Below, in pieces: positions 1 through 9,187 of a stretch of DNA of 32,825 bases. The DNA comes from Paracoccaceae bacterium (GTDB lineage Bacteria; Pseudomonadota; Alphaproteobacteria; Rhodobacterales; Rhodobacteraceae), in NCBI GenBank assembly GCA_026707935.1, contig JAPOVX010000277.1, positions 1-32,825 of the forward strand, read 5' to 3'. A model generated the notes under the pieces. That model had not been told where the DNA came from, ran no database searches, and saw nothing but the letters and a program-made list of their open reading frames with translations. Both the position numbers and the translations under genes were made by a program. Position 1 is the first letter of the stretch. Every line of letters begins with the position of its first letter.

Positions 1-331
1 GCATGGTGACGGCAGCTTCCTTCAGCATGGCGAAAATCCCGTCCATGCTGTCGGGAATCGTTCCCATGACAAAGCAGTTGAACAGGGTAACCGAACGCCC
101 GGTGCCGGCGCCAGCCAGGATGCGCCCAGCCGGCAGGAAGCGGAATCCATCGAGAGCGTTGTAGAATTCGCGCTCCCATCGTTCAGGGTCCGCTTCGACC
201 GCCGCCAACGCCCGGGCCACGCGCCGCCAACTGTCCTCGACGGTTCCATCGAGCGGGTCACCGGACGCATCCTTCAACCGGTATTTCATGTCCCAGATCT
301 GTTCGGCAATTGGCGCGTTGAATCCGTTCAT
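1..331 (-). CDS. nrdJ: Class II (adenosylcobalamin-dependent) ribonucleotide reductase, N-terminal part
   Basis: Only the first 110 codons are present; the gene runs off the left edge. The enzyme reduces ribonucleotides to deoxyribonucleotides in the cytoplasm, using coenzyme B12 for radical generation. The translation starts MNGFNAPIAEQIWDMKYRL and contains FLPAGRILAGAGT (about residues 65-77) followed by LFNCFVMGTIPDSMDGIF (about 83-100), a pattern I recognise from B12-dependent reductases of alphaproteobacteria. Cys86 lies where the first active-site cysteine of this family is expected. The ATG at 331 is preceded by an AGGA Shine-Dalgarno-like site and by a strong promoter (362-392). Family assignment is confident from the N-terminal signature, but catalytic residues further downstream cannot be checked. 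Confidence 0.88.
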   Translation of the reverse strand, partial: MNGFNAPIAEQIWDMKYRLKDASGDPLDGTVEDSWRRVARALAAVEADPERWEREFYNALDGFRFLPAGRILAGAGTGRSVTLFNCFVMGTIPDSMDGIFAMLKEAAVTM

Positions 332-361
332 GGCGAATCCTGTCTGGAACAAAAGGAGAAC

Positions 362-405
362 ATTATATGGCGATCATTTGGCTGCTTGTCAATGACATTT
401 TTTTT
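362..405 (-). promoter_or_regulatory. Near-consensus sigma-70 promoter with A-tract, for nrdJ
   Basis: Read on the minus strand, a perfect TTGACA (387-392) and a perfect TATAAT (362-367) are separated by 19 bp. Immediately upstream of the -35 box is a run of eight A (398-405), resembling an UP element. The -10 box lies about 30 bp before the nrdJ ATG, so the leader would be only about 25 nt. The long spacer is the one departure from the ideal; a 17-bp spacer would pair the same -35 with CATATA. Confidence 0.6.
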
Positions 406-655
406 GCCGACCGAATCGGAACGGCGGTTCAACTGGAGATAACGAGCCGCCTGAGCTTCGTCCTTGCGGGCTGTCCGTCATCCGAGTATGCGGATCGCGA
501 ACAACCGGTCAAGTCGATCTGGCAAGCAGATTTTCGCCCGCGTAGACCGGGCGGGGCGTATCGTGCCGCACGCAGGCACCACTCTGCGTTTCCCATGGCG
601 GCAATCGCGTTCTGCCTGCCCGAGCGCGTCACTCCAGTTCAGGGAACCCGAATGA
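367..655 (+). pseudogene. Possible decayed small gene in the nrdJ-DUF1489 gap
   Basis: An ATG at 367 has a good AAGGAG site 8 nt upstream and opens with MAIIWLLVNDIFFADRIG, which looks more protein-like than random translation. After about 25 residues the reading becomes arginine- and proline-rich and unstructured, and the open frame runs through the terminator hairpin at 675-700. Another frame stops at 653-655, just before that terminator. This could be a gene broken by a frameshift, or chance coding in the AT-rich antisense of the nrdJ promoter. Apart from this and the terminator I see nothing in 332-752. Confidence 0.22.
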
Positions 656-674
656 CGCGGACGATGCAAAGCCA

Positions 675-708
675 CCGACGGGCCTCTTTCCGCCCGTCGG
701 AGTTGCCT
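675..708 (+). terminator. Rho-independent terminator (orphan)
   Basis: A perfect 9-bp stem, CCGACGGGC (675-683) with GCCCGTCGG (692-700), encloses an 8-nt loop and is followed by a T-rich stretch (TTGCCTTTT). It is preceded by AAAG, so some termination on the minus strand is possible too. No confident gene ends upstream on the plus strand, so it points to an unannotated transcript between about 370 and 675. Confidence 0.6.
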
Positions 709-752
709 TTTGCCGCGCTTCGGCCGAAAGTATTTCCGGAATCCGGAATTGC

Positions 753-1202
753 GTGACTCTTGTGACCACTCAATTCGTCAATCTCGTGAAGTTGTGCGTC
801 GGCGTTTCCAGCGTCGACGAACTCGCCATGTGGCAGGATCGCCGGGGTGCGGAAGCCCGGGCCCGGGGAGAGTCGTATCTGCCTTCGCATGTCACCAGGA
901 TGCATCCGAGGCGGAAGGCGGATGTGCTCTCCGGAGGATCGCTGTACTGGGTGATCAGGGGAGAAATCCAGGTCCGGCAAACCATTCTCGACCTTGAATC
1001 CTGCATCGGCAGCGACGCGATTCGGCGCTGCCGCATTGTCATGGACCCGGTTCTGGTACGAACAATCCGATTCCCCCGCCGACCATTCCAGGGCTGGCGT
1101 TATCTTTCGCCTGACGACAGCCCGGCTGACCTGGAAACAAACAGCGGCGACGAACTGCCTCCCGAACTTGAACGTACACTGGCCGAGATCGGAATCTTCT
1201 GA
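753..1202 (+). CDS. DUF1489 family protein
   Basis: A 149-residue protein of unknown function that I recognise as DUF1489, a family largely confined to alphaproteobacteria. The N-terminal NLVKLCVGVSSVDELAMWQ and the central YWVIRGEIQVRQTI and FQGWRYL segments are typical. No signal peptide or membrane segment is visible, so it is probably cytoplasmic. The start is GTG at 753; an in-frame GTG three codons later is equally possible, since neither has a strong ribosome binding site. It is convergent with hisG, whose stop is 21 bp away. Its position beside the B12-dependent reductase gene, as I recall from related genomes, supports the call but does not reveal its function. Confidence 0.8.
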   Translation: MTLVTTQFVNLVKLCVGVSSVDELAMWQDRRGAEARARGESYLPSHVTRMHPRRKADVLSGGSLYWVIRGEIQVRQTILDLESCIGSDAIRRCRIVMDPVLVRTIRFPRRPFQGWRYLSPDDSPADLETNSGDELPPELERTLAEIGIF

Positions 1203-1215
1203 AGTTTCACCGTGG

Positions 1216-1240
1216 CCGGGATATCAACTCCCGGTTTGTC
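1216..1240 (+). terminator. Short hairpin between convergent DUF1489 and hisG
   Basis: CCGGGA (1216-1221) and TCCCGG (1229-1234) form a 6-bp stem with a 7-nt loop, followed by TTTGTC. It sits directly after the DUF1489 stop and overlaps the last codons of hisG on the other strand. It may end DUF1489 transcription, but the stem is short and the T-run is poor. Confidence 0.35.
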
Positions 1241-1961
1241 CTGAATCTCCGGTGGACTCCGGAACGCCAAACCCGGCGCGCGCGCCAAAGGTTTCGAGGA
1301 TGCTTTTCTCGGCCGTCGTCCATGGCCTGCGACGACAGGCAAACAGCGCGGCCTGCGACGACAGGACAATTCCGTCGTCAAGGACCTTGAGGTGGTTGGC
1401 GCCGAGTGTCTGGCCTGTCGCAGTGATGTCGGCGACCACTTCGGCCGCAAGATTCCTGACCGTCGCCTCGGTTGCCCCCTGGCTGTCGACCAGCCGGTAG
1501 TCTGCCAACTCGTGCCCGGCGAGAAATTCCCGGACCAGATTGTGGTATTTTGTCGCAATCCGAAGCGGGCGGCCGTGAAGATCACGGAACTGACCCGCAA
1601 CTTCGTCGAGATCGTCAATTGTCCAGACATCCGTCCAGCACGTCGGAACCGCGATGACAAGGTCGGCGTGACCGAACCCAAGTGCGCAGATTTCGTCAAC
1701 ATGCGCCTGGCGAAAAGGCAGTTTTTCGCGAATCAGGTCCTGCCCGGTTATTCCGAGGTGAATTCGGCCCTGCTGAAGTTCCCCGGGAATCTCGCCCGCC
1801 GGCAGAAAGACCGGCTCGATCCCGTTCAATCCCGCCACGCTTCCGGAGTAGGCACGTTCCGATCCCAGTGGAACCACCCTTGCGCCAAAGCGGCCCAGCC
1901 AGTCGGTGGCGGCCGAACGGAGTCGTCCCTTGGCAGGAAGTCCGATCTTGAGACAGCTCAC
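1224..1961 (-). CDS. hisG: ATP phosphoribosyltransferase, short form (HisG-S)
   Basis: Catalyses the first step of histidine biosynthesis, joining ATP and PRPP to make phosphoribosyl-ATP. The 245-residue length matches the short form, which lacks the C-terminal regulatory domain and works only in complex with HisZ. LKIGLPAKGRL opens the protein; GITGQDLI (about 70-77), DLVIAVP (about 100-106) and the SQGATEAT loop (160-167) fit the PRPP- and ATP-binding lobes. The start is GTG at 1961, overlapping the hisZ stop by 4 bp, so the two subunits should be translationally coupled. It is the last gene of the hisS-hisZ-hisG cluster. Confidence 0.92.
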   Translation of the reverse strand: MSCLKIGLPAKGRLRSAATDWLGRFGARVVPLGSERAYSGSVAGLNGIEPVFLPAGEIPGELQQGRIHLGITGQDLIREKLPFRQAHVDEICALGFGHADLVIAVPTCWTDVWTIDDLDEVAGQFRDLHGRPLRIATKYHNLVREFLAGHELADYRLVDSQGATEATVRNLAAEVVADITATGQTLGANHLKVLDDGIVLSSQAALFACRRRPWTTAEKSILETFGARAGFGVPESTGDSGQTGS

Positions 1962-3148
1962 GTCAGGCCAGCCCTGATCGCGGTCAGCGTATCAGGCCGA
2001 ATGACCCCGCCGACCGCGGGTACCGACCGCCCCTGCCCGAGGCGGCCGGTCAACGCATCGTAGCGGCCACCGCTGGCAACTGCCGGCCACCGATGTCGGT
2101 CTCGTGTCCTGAAACCGAAAACGAACCCGTCATAATATTCCATTGTCCTGCGGCCGTGTCCGGATGCAAAACGGAGGTTGTCAACATCCACCGAAACCGA
2201 TCGTAACGCGTCCCTCCGATCGGAGAACGCGGCAACCGCGGACTCGAGCAAGGGCATGCCCAGGAGCAACCTCTCAAGCTCGGCGAGCGCCGTTGTCATC
2301 GTTCCGCCGAGATCGAGCACGGCCTCGATCGTCACGACTTCGTGACGCGAGATCGGCGGTGTACGCGCTTCCTCTTCAAGTTCACGGTGGCGCGCAGCAA
2401 TATCCGTGGGCTCGCGGAGACCGATATGCACATCCACCTCGTCACCCGTGCCGCCGGACCGGTTCGGTCCGGGTTCATTTGCCCGCGCCCGGGTTTCATT
2501 CGGGGAGCTGCGCTCATCCCGGGTACAGGAGAATCTGTCCAGGAGCTTGCGAAATCGACCCGGGCGCCACAAGTGCCTGCGAAGCATCACCTTTCTGCGC
2601 TCAGGTGTCTCAAGGCAAGCGATCGCCGCGAGCAATATACCCATGTCGCCGACGACGACATCGAGCGTGTCTGCCGCCAGGACCTCGTGGAAGAGCCCGA
2701 ACACTTCCGCGTCCGTTCCGGCACGATCTTCAGATCCGAAGATCTCGTATCCGACCTGCAAGGATTCGGGCGAACGCACCGAATCCGGAGGTTGAATGCG
2801 CCAGACGGGACCCAGATAGGTAAACCGTGTTTCTCCGGGAACACCCGACATGTACTTCCGCGCCACGGGAACGGTAAAGTCGGGCCGAAGAATGAACTCA
2901 CCCCTGACCGGGTCACGCGTGACGAAGGCGCGAGCGCGGATGTCTTCGCCGTAAAGATCAAGCAAGAGGTCGGCTGGCTGCAGGATCTCCGTATCGGCGA
3001 GGATCGCACCTGATCGCTGAAAGGTCGCGAGAATTCCGCGTGCAACATCGCGCGCTTCCACGCCTCCTTCGGATCCTGAACGCGCATCCTCTGTCCCCCC
3101 GCCTCGAGATCCTGTTGGCGTCGATTGCATGTCCGGAAATTCCGTCAT
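1958..3148 (-). CDS. hisZ: ATP phosphoribosyltransferase regulatory subunit HisZ
   Basis: HisZ is a catalytically inactive paralogue of histidyl-tRNA synthetase that binds short HisG and provides histidine feedback control. The 396-residue translation has the class II synthetase-like core: RPDFTVPVARKYM, then TRFTYLGPVWRIQPPD, and near the end ASGGRYDALTGRLG. The first 30 or so residues are rich in Gly, Ser and Thr and are probably disordered. The ATG at 3148 lies 21 bp after the hisS stop; a second in-frame ATG at 3130 is a plausible alternative because no strong Shine-Dalgarno decides. A stretch around residues 205-235 (RDERSSPNETRARANEPGPN and following) looks like a low-complexity insert. 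Confidence 0.9.
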   Translation of the reverse strand: MTEFPDMQSTPTGSRGGGTEDARSGSEGGVEARDVARGILATFQRSGAILADTEILQPADLLLDLYGEDIRARAFVTRDPVRGEFILRPDFTVPVARKYMSGVPGETRFTYLGPVWRIQPPDSVRSPESLQVGYEIFGSEDRAGTDAEVFGLFHEVLAADTLDVVVGDMGILLAAIACLETPERRKVMLRRHLWRPGRFRKLLDRFSCTRDERSSPNETRARANEPGPNRSGGTGDEVDVHIGLREPTDIAARHRELEEEARTPPISRHEVVTIEAVLDLGGTMTTALAELERLLLGMPLLESAVAAFSDRRDALRSVSVDVDNLRFASGHGRRTMEYYDGFVFGFRTRDRHRWPAVASGGRYDALTGRLGQGRSVPAVGGVIRPDTLTAIRAGLT

Positions 3149-3169
3149 TTGAGCCGCAGGGTCAAAGGG

Positions 3170-4726
3170 TCAGACCTGACCGAGATAGACCGCGCGCCGT
3201 CGTGCGAGTTCCGTCTTCTGATCCGCGGGCGGCAAGTCGAAAACCGCCACGAGGCGGCGTATTTCTTCGACGAGGCGTTCGCGTGGAACCGTGATCTGGG
3301 TCGGCTGGGTTCTCCAGGCGTCGCTGGTTTCCAGCTCCACGGCAACCATGCGCCCGACCACGAGGTCCTTGAGCTGCACGACGCCCCGGTTCCGTTCTTC
3401 CGATCCTTCGATGACGGCAACGGGACTTTCGCGCTGGTCAGCGTAGCGAAGCTGACCTCCGAAATTCTTCGGATTTCCGAGATACATCTCGGACCGGATG
3501 CCGGCCGCACGAAGTTCCGAAACCATTCCCTGGTATGAATCCAGTCGATCGCGGTCCATCACCGTGACCACGACCGGCCCCGTCCCTCCTCGGACGCCGA
3601 CAGGATCACCTCGCCGCGCGTCAACGGCGGCGAGGAGGCGGTCAACGCCCACCGATACCCCGGTCGCCGCGACATCCTGGCCGGTGAATCGTCGCACGAG
3701 GCCGTCGTATCGCCCTCCTCCCGCGACCGATCCGAACTGCTGACGCCGCCCTTTTGCGTCGGTGATCTCAAACGTGAGGTCGGCTTCGAATACCGCGCCC
3801 GTGTAGTAGCCGAGACCCCTGACAACCGAAGTGTCGATGCAGATTCGATCCGGCCCGAATCCCTGTGCGCGGACCAGGCGTTCGATCGCTGACAGGTCTT
3901 CGGCTGCAGATCCCAGGCGGTCAAGTCGGGCCAGGATCAACTCATCGTCGCTCCCTTTGCCAGGCGCAACCACATCCATGATCTGTTCGATCTGGTCTTC
4001 TTTGAGGCCCGCCCCCGCGGTAAAGTCGCCGCTCTCGTCCCTCCGGCCCGGACCGAGCAAGGCGCGTACGCCCTGCGGCCCCAGCCTGTCGAGCTTGTCT
4101 ATGGCCCGAAAGACCGCGTCCCGCCGCCGTTCGGAATCTTCGGGCATGTCCGAGCCCGGAGCTCCGGCCATCCGCAGAATTCCATCGAGAACCGTTCTGC
4201 TGTTGAGCCGGACCCTGTAGTCACCGCGCCGTATCCCCGCTGCCTCGAGGACCTCCGCCAGCATCATGCACATTTCCGCATCGGCGGCCGGACTTTTCGA
4301 ACCGACCGTGTCCGCATCGCACTGGTAAAATTGGCGGAATCGACCCGGGCCCGGTTTCTCGTTTCGCCAGACGGTTCCGACGGCGTAACGCCGGTAGGGT
4401 AAGGGCAACTCGTTTCTGAATTGGGCATAGACCCGGGCGAGAGGCGCGGTCAGGTCGTATCGAAGCGCCAGCCAGTCGCTCTCGTCTTCCTTCCATGCGA
4501 ACACACCTTCATTGGGCCTGTCGACATCGGGCAGGAACTTGCCCAGCGCTTCGACGGTCTCGACGGCAGGGGACTCCAGGGGCTCGAAACCGTAACGATG
4601 GTAGACTTCCCTGATCGCCTCCAGCATCTCCTCGCGGCCGATGACATCCGGCCCGAAGTAGTCCCGAAACCCTTTCGGCAGGCGTGCCCGTGGCCGTTGA
4701 TTTCGCTGAGCCTTTTGCTTTGCCAT
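3170..4726 (-). CDS. hisS: Histidyl-tRNA synthetase
   Basis: Charges tRNA-His with histidine in the cytoplasm. Taking ATG 4726 as start gives 518 residues (MAKQKAQRN...). Class II motif 2 is [17 protein letters not shown] (121-137). The histidine-specific motif RGLGYYTG is at 303-310, and GGGRYDGLV plus VSVGVDRL mark motif 3. A C-terminal anticodon-binding domain follows. The start lies in an 8-bp tandem repeat (4723-4748); an in-frame TTG at 4750 would add eight residues (MAEWRNGG), but these do not look conserved. The repeat copy upstream supplies GGCGGA at a suitable distance from ATG 4726. It heads the hisS-hisZ-hisG cluster. Confidence 0.93.
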   Translation of the reverse strand: MAKQKAQRNQRPRARLPKGFRDYFGPDVIGREEMLEAIREVYHRYGFEPLESPAVETVEALGKFLPDVDRPNEGVFAWKEDESDWLALRYDLTAPLARVYAQFRNELPLPYRRYAVGTVWRNEKPGPGRFRQFYQCDADTVGSKSPAADAEMCMMLAEVLEAAGIRRGDYRVRLNSRTVLDGILRMAGAPGSDMPEDSERRRDAVFRAIDKLDRLGPQGVRALLGPGRRDESGDFTAGAGLKEDQIEQIMDVVAPGKGSDDELILARLDRLGSAAEDLSAIERLVRAQGFGPDRICIDTSVVRGLGYYTGAVFEADLTFEITDAKGRRQQFGSVAGGGRYDGLVRRFTGQDVAATGVSVGVDRLLAAVDARRGDPVGVRGGTGPVVVTVMDRDRLDSYQGMVSELRAAGIRSEMYLGNPKNFGGQLRYADQRESPVAVIEGSEERNRGVVQLKDLVVGRMVAVELETSDAWRTQPTQITVPRERLVEEIRRLVAVFDLPPADQKTELARRRAVYLGQV

Positions 4727-4748
4727 TCCGCCATTCCGCCATTCCGCC
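4723..4748 (-). repeat. 8-bp tandem repeat across the hisS start
   Basis: On the plus strand the unit CCATTCCG occurs three times in a row (4723-4730, 4731-4738, 4739-4746), with CC of a fourth. Read in the hisS direction each unit contains both a GGCGGA element and an ATG. Because the period is 8, consecutive ATGs fall in different frames; only the one at 4726 is in frame with hisS. Adding or losing a unit would change which upstream ATG or TTG is in frame. Confidence 0.85.
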
Positions 4749-4804
4749 AAGACACTGCAGGAAACTCATGCGAACACAATCGCATGGAAGGTGATTCCGA
4801 TGGC

Positions 4805-4850
4805 CATATAAAGTGCTATCCCCGGTTTGTCATGGGAACCGGCAAACCGG
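4805..4850 (-). promoter_or_regulatory. Candidate hisS promoter with overlapping inverted repeat
   Basis: On the minus strand, ATGACA (4828-4833) and TATATG (4805-4810) are spaced by 17 bp, placing a transcript start about 70 nt before ATG 4726. An inverted repeat, CCGGTTTG (4822-4829) and CAAACCGG (4843-4850) with 13 bp between, overlaps the -35 element and could be an operator. The rest of the hisS-dnaE gap (4834-5182) shows no gene, tRNA or clear terminator. Confidence 0.35.
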
Positions 4851-5182
4851 CAACGACTCACATTGAAATGCGGCCGAATGCCGAGACCCAGACAGTAAAT
4901 GAAGTACGAAAACGCGTTGAACGGCTGAGGCTTGACGCCTTATTGGAAATGTTTCCGCTGTCTTTGCTTACGATGAGAATGGTATCGCCAAGAAAATCGC
5001 ATGTGCCGCGATGTACCCGAAATGTTTCCCAAGAATATGGTGGATTTCGCAAACACGATCGTATCTCTACAAGTGAACCGCCATTTCGCTGATCATGGTC
5101 CGTTCGTACGATTCACAAATCTTGAAGCGAAAAGGTGGATGGGCACTTGCCCGAGGCGTGCTTTCCGTCCTCCAACGCCCGG

Positions 5183-8100
5183 TCAGCCATCGAGGTCATC
5201 GATCCTGAGAACGCCCTCAATCCTCGAAATGGCCCCCCTGACCTGTGGCGTTACCCGGCAACGCAGCGGAACGGCGACCTCGACATCGCCCGGGAGCTTC
5301 CGGTCCGAAATCACCAGGTGAACCGAACCAAGTCGACCGTTGGAGCCGTTCTTTGCATGACCCGCAACCTGCCGTACCACCGAACGAATCGCATCCTCTC
5401 CGTTGATGAATACCCTGATCCGGGATGGTGCGAGCCTGGCGGCAACCTCATCTGCCGACTCGACCCTGCGGGCCAGCAACCTCCGGTTGCCCATGTCTCC
5501 GCCGACATCAACGGCCAATACGACATTGTTGCCGGGCTGAAGCACGCCGCGTGACTTGTCGACGACGTCGGAAAACAAAGTGACCTCGTAACCGCCGCTC
5601 GGGTCGCTCAACTGGACGAACGTCAGGTTGTTTCCCCTGCTCGAACGTCGGTCCTGACGACCAATGATCGTCCCGGCGACATTGACACTCGTCAGTTCCC
5701 GTTCCCCTGCTTGTTCCATTCTCTGCTCGAGATCCGCAAACCGGATGACCCCCAGCTTCGCAAGTTCACCCTGCATCTCGTCCAATGGGTGCCCGGACAG
5801 GTAAAAGCCGACTGCTTCATGTTCGTTTTGCAGCCGTTCCATCGGCTCCCATTCTTCCGTTACCGGCAGTTGCGGAGGCGGCAACTCCTCGCCCTCCTTG
5901 CCGAACAGACCGATCTGCGTGCTGTTTCGCTCTTCGTGAGCGGATGCCGAAAATTCAGTCAGGATGTCGATCGCCGAAAGAACTTTCGCCCTGTTGTGTT
6001 CCAGACGGTCGAACGCGCCGGCCCGCGCCAGCGTTTCCAGCGGTCGACGGCCCAGTTTCTTGAGATCGACCCTGCGGGCGAAATCAAGGATGTCCGTGAA
6101 CGGTCCGCCCTCGCTCCGCGCCACCTCGATCAGTTTCATTCCCTCGGCACCCGCGCTTTTCAGCCCGCCCAATGCATAGTGCAGCCGGCCGTCCCGAACG
6201 ACGAACCGTGCGCTTGACTGGTTCACGCACGGCGGCCGGAACTCGATTCCGAGTCGCTCGACATCCTGCCGGTAGACATTGAGCTTGTCGGTGTTGACCA
6301 GGTCAGCATTCATCACAGCGGCCATGAATTCGACCGGATAGTGCGCCTTCAACCAGGCCGTCTGGTAGCTGACGACCCCATAGGCAACGGCGTGCGACTT
6401 GTTGAAGCCGTAATTGGCAAACTTGTTGAGAAGGTCCCAGACTTCCATTGCCTTCGTCCGGCTGACACCGTTGGCCTTGGCACCATTCAGGAACTTCGGT
6501 TTTTCCGCGTTCATCGCCGCCTGGATCTTCTTTCCCATTGCCTGGCGGACCACATCGGCACCTCCAAGCGAATATCCGGCCATCGCCCGGACGATCTGCA
6601 TCACCTGCTCCTGGTAGATGATGATGCCCTGGGTTTCGTCGAGGATCGGATCGATCGATTCGTGAAGGAACTTCCGCGGTTCGATCCCGTTCTTGACGTT
6701 GCAATACGTCGGAATGCTCTCCATCGGGCCGGGCCGATACAGTGCCACCAACGCGACGATATCGGCAATGCTGGTCGGACGCATGCGCCTCAGGGCGTCC
6801 TTCATGCCCGCACCCTCGACCTGGAACAACGCAACCGTGTGGGCCGATGCGTACAACTCGAATGTCTTCGGATCGTCCAGCGGGATCGCCGCGATTTCGA
6901 CCTCGATTCCACGTTGCCGAAGGAGATCAAGCGTTTCCTGGATAATGGTCAGGGTTTTCAGTCCAAGGAAATCCAGCTTGACCAGCCCGGCACGCTCAAC
7001 CCATTTCATGCTGAACTGCGAAACCGGCATCGAGGAACGCGGATCCTTGTATATCGGTATCAGTTCATCGAGCGGGCGATCGCCCACGACCAGGCCGGCG
7101 GCATGGGTCGACGCGTTCCGGTAGACACCTTCGAGGCGGGTGGCGTACTCCAGCAGTCTGGCCACGACCGGTTCGGCTTCTGCCGCTTCCGAAAACTCTT
7201 GCCGCTGTTCCATCGCCTCTTTCAGCGAGACCGGCTTGACACCGTCGACCGGAATCATTTTTGCGAGGCGGTCAACCCGGCTGTACGGAATCTGTAGAAC
7301 ACGCCCTACGTCCCGGATGGCGGCACGGGACAGCAACGCACCGAACGTGATGATCTGGGCGACCTGATCCCGCCCGTAACGTTCCTGGACGTATGTGATC
7401 ACCTCCTCGCGGCGGTCCACGCAGAAGTCGATATCGAAGTCAGGCATCGATATTCGTTCCGGATTCATGAACCGCTCGAACAGGAGCGAGTACCGGAGCG
7501 GGTCGAGATCGGTAATCGTCAGGGCATACGCTACCAGGGAACCGGAGCCCGACCCACGGCCCGGACCAACGGGTATCCCCTGCCCCTTCGCCCACTGCAC
7601 GACGTCCGCGACGATCAGGAAGTACCCTGCAAATCCCATGGCGTCGATGACGCCAAGTTCGAAATCCAGGCGTTCGTGATATTCCCTTTCGGGGACGGCA
7701 AGAGGAATGGAGGCAAGGCGTTGTCCCAGACCTTCCCGCGCCTGGCGTCGAAGTTCATCCATTTCCTGTTCCGCCAGTCTTGGCAGAATCGGGTCACGCG
7801 CCGGAACCCGAAAAGCGCTTCGCTGCGCGATTTCGACCGTGCTCGCGAGAGCCTCCGGCAGGTCGCTGAACAAGGCGGCCATTTCCTCGGCGGATTTCAG
7901 GAAATGATGTTCGGTCAGCCGGCGTCGCGGCTCGTTCTGGTCAACGTAGCTCCCCTCCTTGATGCAGATCAGCGCGTCATGGGCCGCGTACATCTCCTGA
8001 CTGTCGAAGTAGACATCGTTGGTCGCCACCAGGGGCAGACCAAGATCATAGGCGATATCGAGAAACGCGGGCTCCGTCGCGCGTTCCTCCTCGGTTGCCC

Positions 8101-8662
8101 TGTATGCACCTGACGGGTGACGCTGGATTTCCACGTAAAGGCCGTCGCCGAAGATCCGTGCAAGAGACTGAACCAGGTCACGCGCCCGCTCGACCTTCCC
8201 CTCGAGGATCAGTCGACCGACCGGACCTGAAGCACCTCCTGTCAGGCAAATCAGCCCTTCTGGCCCGTCTTCGAGCTGTTCAAGACCGACATGGGGAATC
8301 CCGGACCCGGATTCCAGGAATGCGTATGAATTCAACTTGACCAGATTGCGGTATCCGCGCTCGTTCCTGACAAGCAGGACCAAAGGACTCACGGCCGGCA
8401 CACGGGATCGCTTCTCTTGAGACGCTGCCTGCGGTCCGTTTGCCACATCCAGCTGGCAGCCTATGATGGGCTGAATACCGTACGAAACCGAAATTTCGGA
8501 AAACTCGAGGGCGGCAAAGAGATTGCCGGTGTCGGTCACGGCGACTGCAGGCGCTCCCTGCTCCCTGCAACTTTCGACCAACTGATCGATGTGCATGGTC
8601 CCTTCCAGGAGGGAATAGACCGAATGGACGCGGAGATGGATGAATCGGGGTTCGACCGCCAT
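5183..8662 (-). CDS. dnaE: DNA polymerase III subunit alpha
   Basis: The replicative DNA polymerase catalytic subunit. From ATG 8662 it is 1159 residues, normal for DnaE. The N-terminal PHP domain begins [15 protein letters not shown]. The polymerase active-site motif PDFDIDFC gives Asp408 and Asp410, and Asp564 in [10 protein letters not shown] is the likely third catalytic aspartate. [16 protein letters not shown] marks the palm/finger region. The C-terminal part has the tandem helix-hairpin-helix region ([13 protein letters not shown]) and an OB fold ([20 protein letters not shown]). The start was set by FIHLRVHS lying close to the N-terminus in this family; an in-frame ATG at 8683 would add seven residues, and the frame stays open further upstream without homology. 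It is divergent from uraH. Confidence 0.93.
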   Translation of the reverse strand: MAVEPRFIHLRVHSVYSLLEGTMHIDQLVESCREQGAPAVAVTDTGNLFAALEFSEISVSYGIQPIIGCQLDVANGPQAASQEKRSRVPAVSPLVLLVRNERGYRNLVKLNSYAFLESGSGIPHVGLEQLEDGPEGLICLTGGASGPVGRLILEGKVERARDLVQSLARIFGDGLYVEIQRHPSGAYRATEEERATEPAFLDIAYDLGLPLVATNDVYFDSQEMYAAHDALICIKEGSYVDQNEPRRRLTEHHFLKSAEEMAALFSDLPEALASTVEIAQRSAFRVPARDPILPRLAEQEMDELRRQAREGLGQRLASIPLAVPEREYHERLDFELGVIDAMGFAGYFLIVADVVQWAKGQGIPVGPGRGSGSGSLVAYALTITDLDPLRYSLLFERFMNPERISMPDFDIDFCVDRREEVITYVQERYGRDQVAQIITFGALLSRAAIRDVGRVLQIPYSRVDRLAKMIPVDGVKPVSLKEAMEQRQEFSEAAEAEPVVARLLEYATRLEGVYRNASTHAAGLVVGDRPLDELIPIYKDPRSSMPVSQFSMKWVERAGLVKLDFLGLKTLTIIQETLDLLRQRGIEVEIAAIPLDDPKTFELYASAHTVALFQVEGAGMKDALRRMRPTSIADIVALVALYRPGPMESIPTYCNVKNGIEPRKFLHESIDPILDETQGIIIYQEQVMQIVRAMAGYSLGGADVVRQAMGKKIQAAMNAEKPKFLNGAKANGVSRTKAMEVWDLLNKFANYGFNKSHAVAYGVVSYQTAWLKAHYPVEFMAAVMNADLVNTDKLNVYRQDVERLGIEFRPPCVNQSSARFVVRDGRLHYALGGLKSAGAEGMKLIEVARSEGGPFTDILDFARRVDLKKLGRRPLETLARAGAFDRLEHNRAKVLSAIDILTEFSASAHEERNSTQIGLFGKEGEELPPPQLPVTEEWEPMERLQNEHEAVGFYLSGHPLDEMQGELAKLGVIRFADLEQRMEQAGERELTSVNVAGTIIGRQDRRSSRGNNLTFVQLSDPSGGYEVTLFSDVVDKSRGVLQPGNNVVLAVDVGGDMGNRRLLARRVESADEVAARLAPSRIRVFINGEDAIRSVVRQVAGHAKNGSNGRLGSVHLVISDRKLPGDVEVAVPLRCRVTPQVRGAISRIEGVLRIDDLDG

Positions 8663-8788
8663 TGGATCACCATATCCCTCCATTCGGTTTCGCGAAAGTG
8701 CCGGGGCCTGCTCAATATCCCGCTTGCATCTGCTGCGCGGGCAATTCACATTTCTGCAGAACCGAAAACCCGTTCGCCCCGCACATGC

Positions 8789-8809
8789 CCCGCCCAGGCA
8801 GAGGGCGGG
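8789..8809 (+). promoter_or_regulatory. GC-only hairpin in the purine operon leader
   Basis: CCCGCCC (8789-8795) and GGGCGGG (8803-8809) form a perfect 7-bp stem with the 7-nt loop AGGCAGA, 30 bp before the uraH start and just upstream of its GAGGAAGG ribosome binding site. dnaE is transcribed away, so the hairpin belongs to the uraH leader. No T-tract follows, so it is not an obvious terminator; it may affect translation or be a protein site. I could not pick a convincing -35/-10 pair in the 177-bp dnaE-uraH gap. Confidence 0.35.
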
Positions 8810-8839
8810 AATCTTCGATCGAGAGGAAGGCCTGGAATC

Positions 8840-9187
8840 ATGGCACGGTTGACCACACATGTTCTGGATACTGCGCGCGGCCGGCCCGCTGCCGGTCTGA
8901 CAATAGATCTTTACGCGATCGGGACGGAACGCCTGAAACTCGCGACCGCCGTTACCAATCCGGATGGCCGCGTCGACCGGCCGTTGCTTGAAGGTGCGGA
9001 GTGCAAGCCCGGTACATATGAGCTTGTCTTTCACGCGGGCGCATACCACGAACACATCGAAGCGGTTCGGCCGTCAGGCGCCTTTCTTGACCTGATCCCG
9101 GTTCGTTTCGCCATCGTGGATGGCGGACATTATCATGTCCCGCTCCTGCTCTCGCCCTATGGTTACGCAACCTACAGGGGAAGTTGA
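8840..9187 (+). CDS. uraH: 5-hydroxyisourate hydrolase (transthyretin-like)
   Basis: Hydrolyses 5-hydroxyisourate, the product of urate oxidation, to OHCU in purine breakdown. The 115-residue protein opens [14 protein letters not shown] with His7, has Arg44 in PDGRVDRPL, and His97/His99 in [15 protein letters not shown], then ends with the family tetrapeptide YRGS. These are the conserved catalytic positions of the family. There is no signal peptide, so it is cytoplasmic. The ATG at 8840 follows a strong GAGGAAGG site. It is the first gene of the purine operon, and its stop overlaps the xdhA start (TGATG). Confidence 0.95.
   Translation: MARLTTHVLDTARGRPAAGLTIDLYAIGTERLKLATAVTNPDGRVDRPLLEGAECKPGTYELVFHAGAYHEHIEAVRPSGAFLDLIPVRFAIVDGGHYHVPLLLSPYGYATYRGS

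Noticed and set aside
4421-5092. A 223-codon plus-strand frame running from inside hisS into the hisS-dnaE gap.
   Set aside because: Its first half is antisense to hisS and the second half has no domain or good start; it seems to be chance openness.
8663-9055. N-terminal extension of DnaE by 131 residues.
   Set aside because: The extra residues overlap uraH on the other strand and do not resemble DnaE; the PHP domain begins right after ATG 8662.
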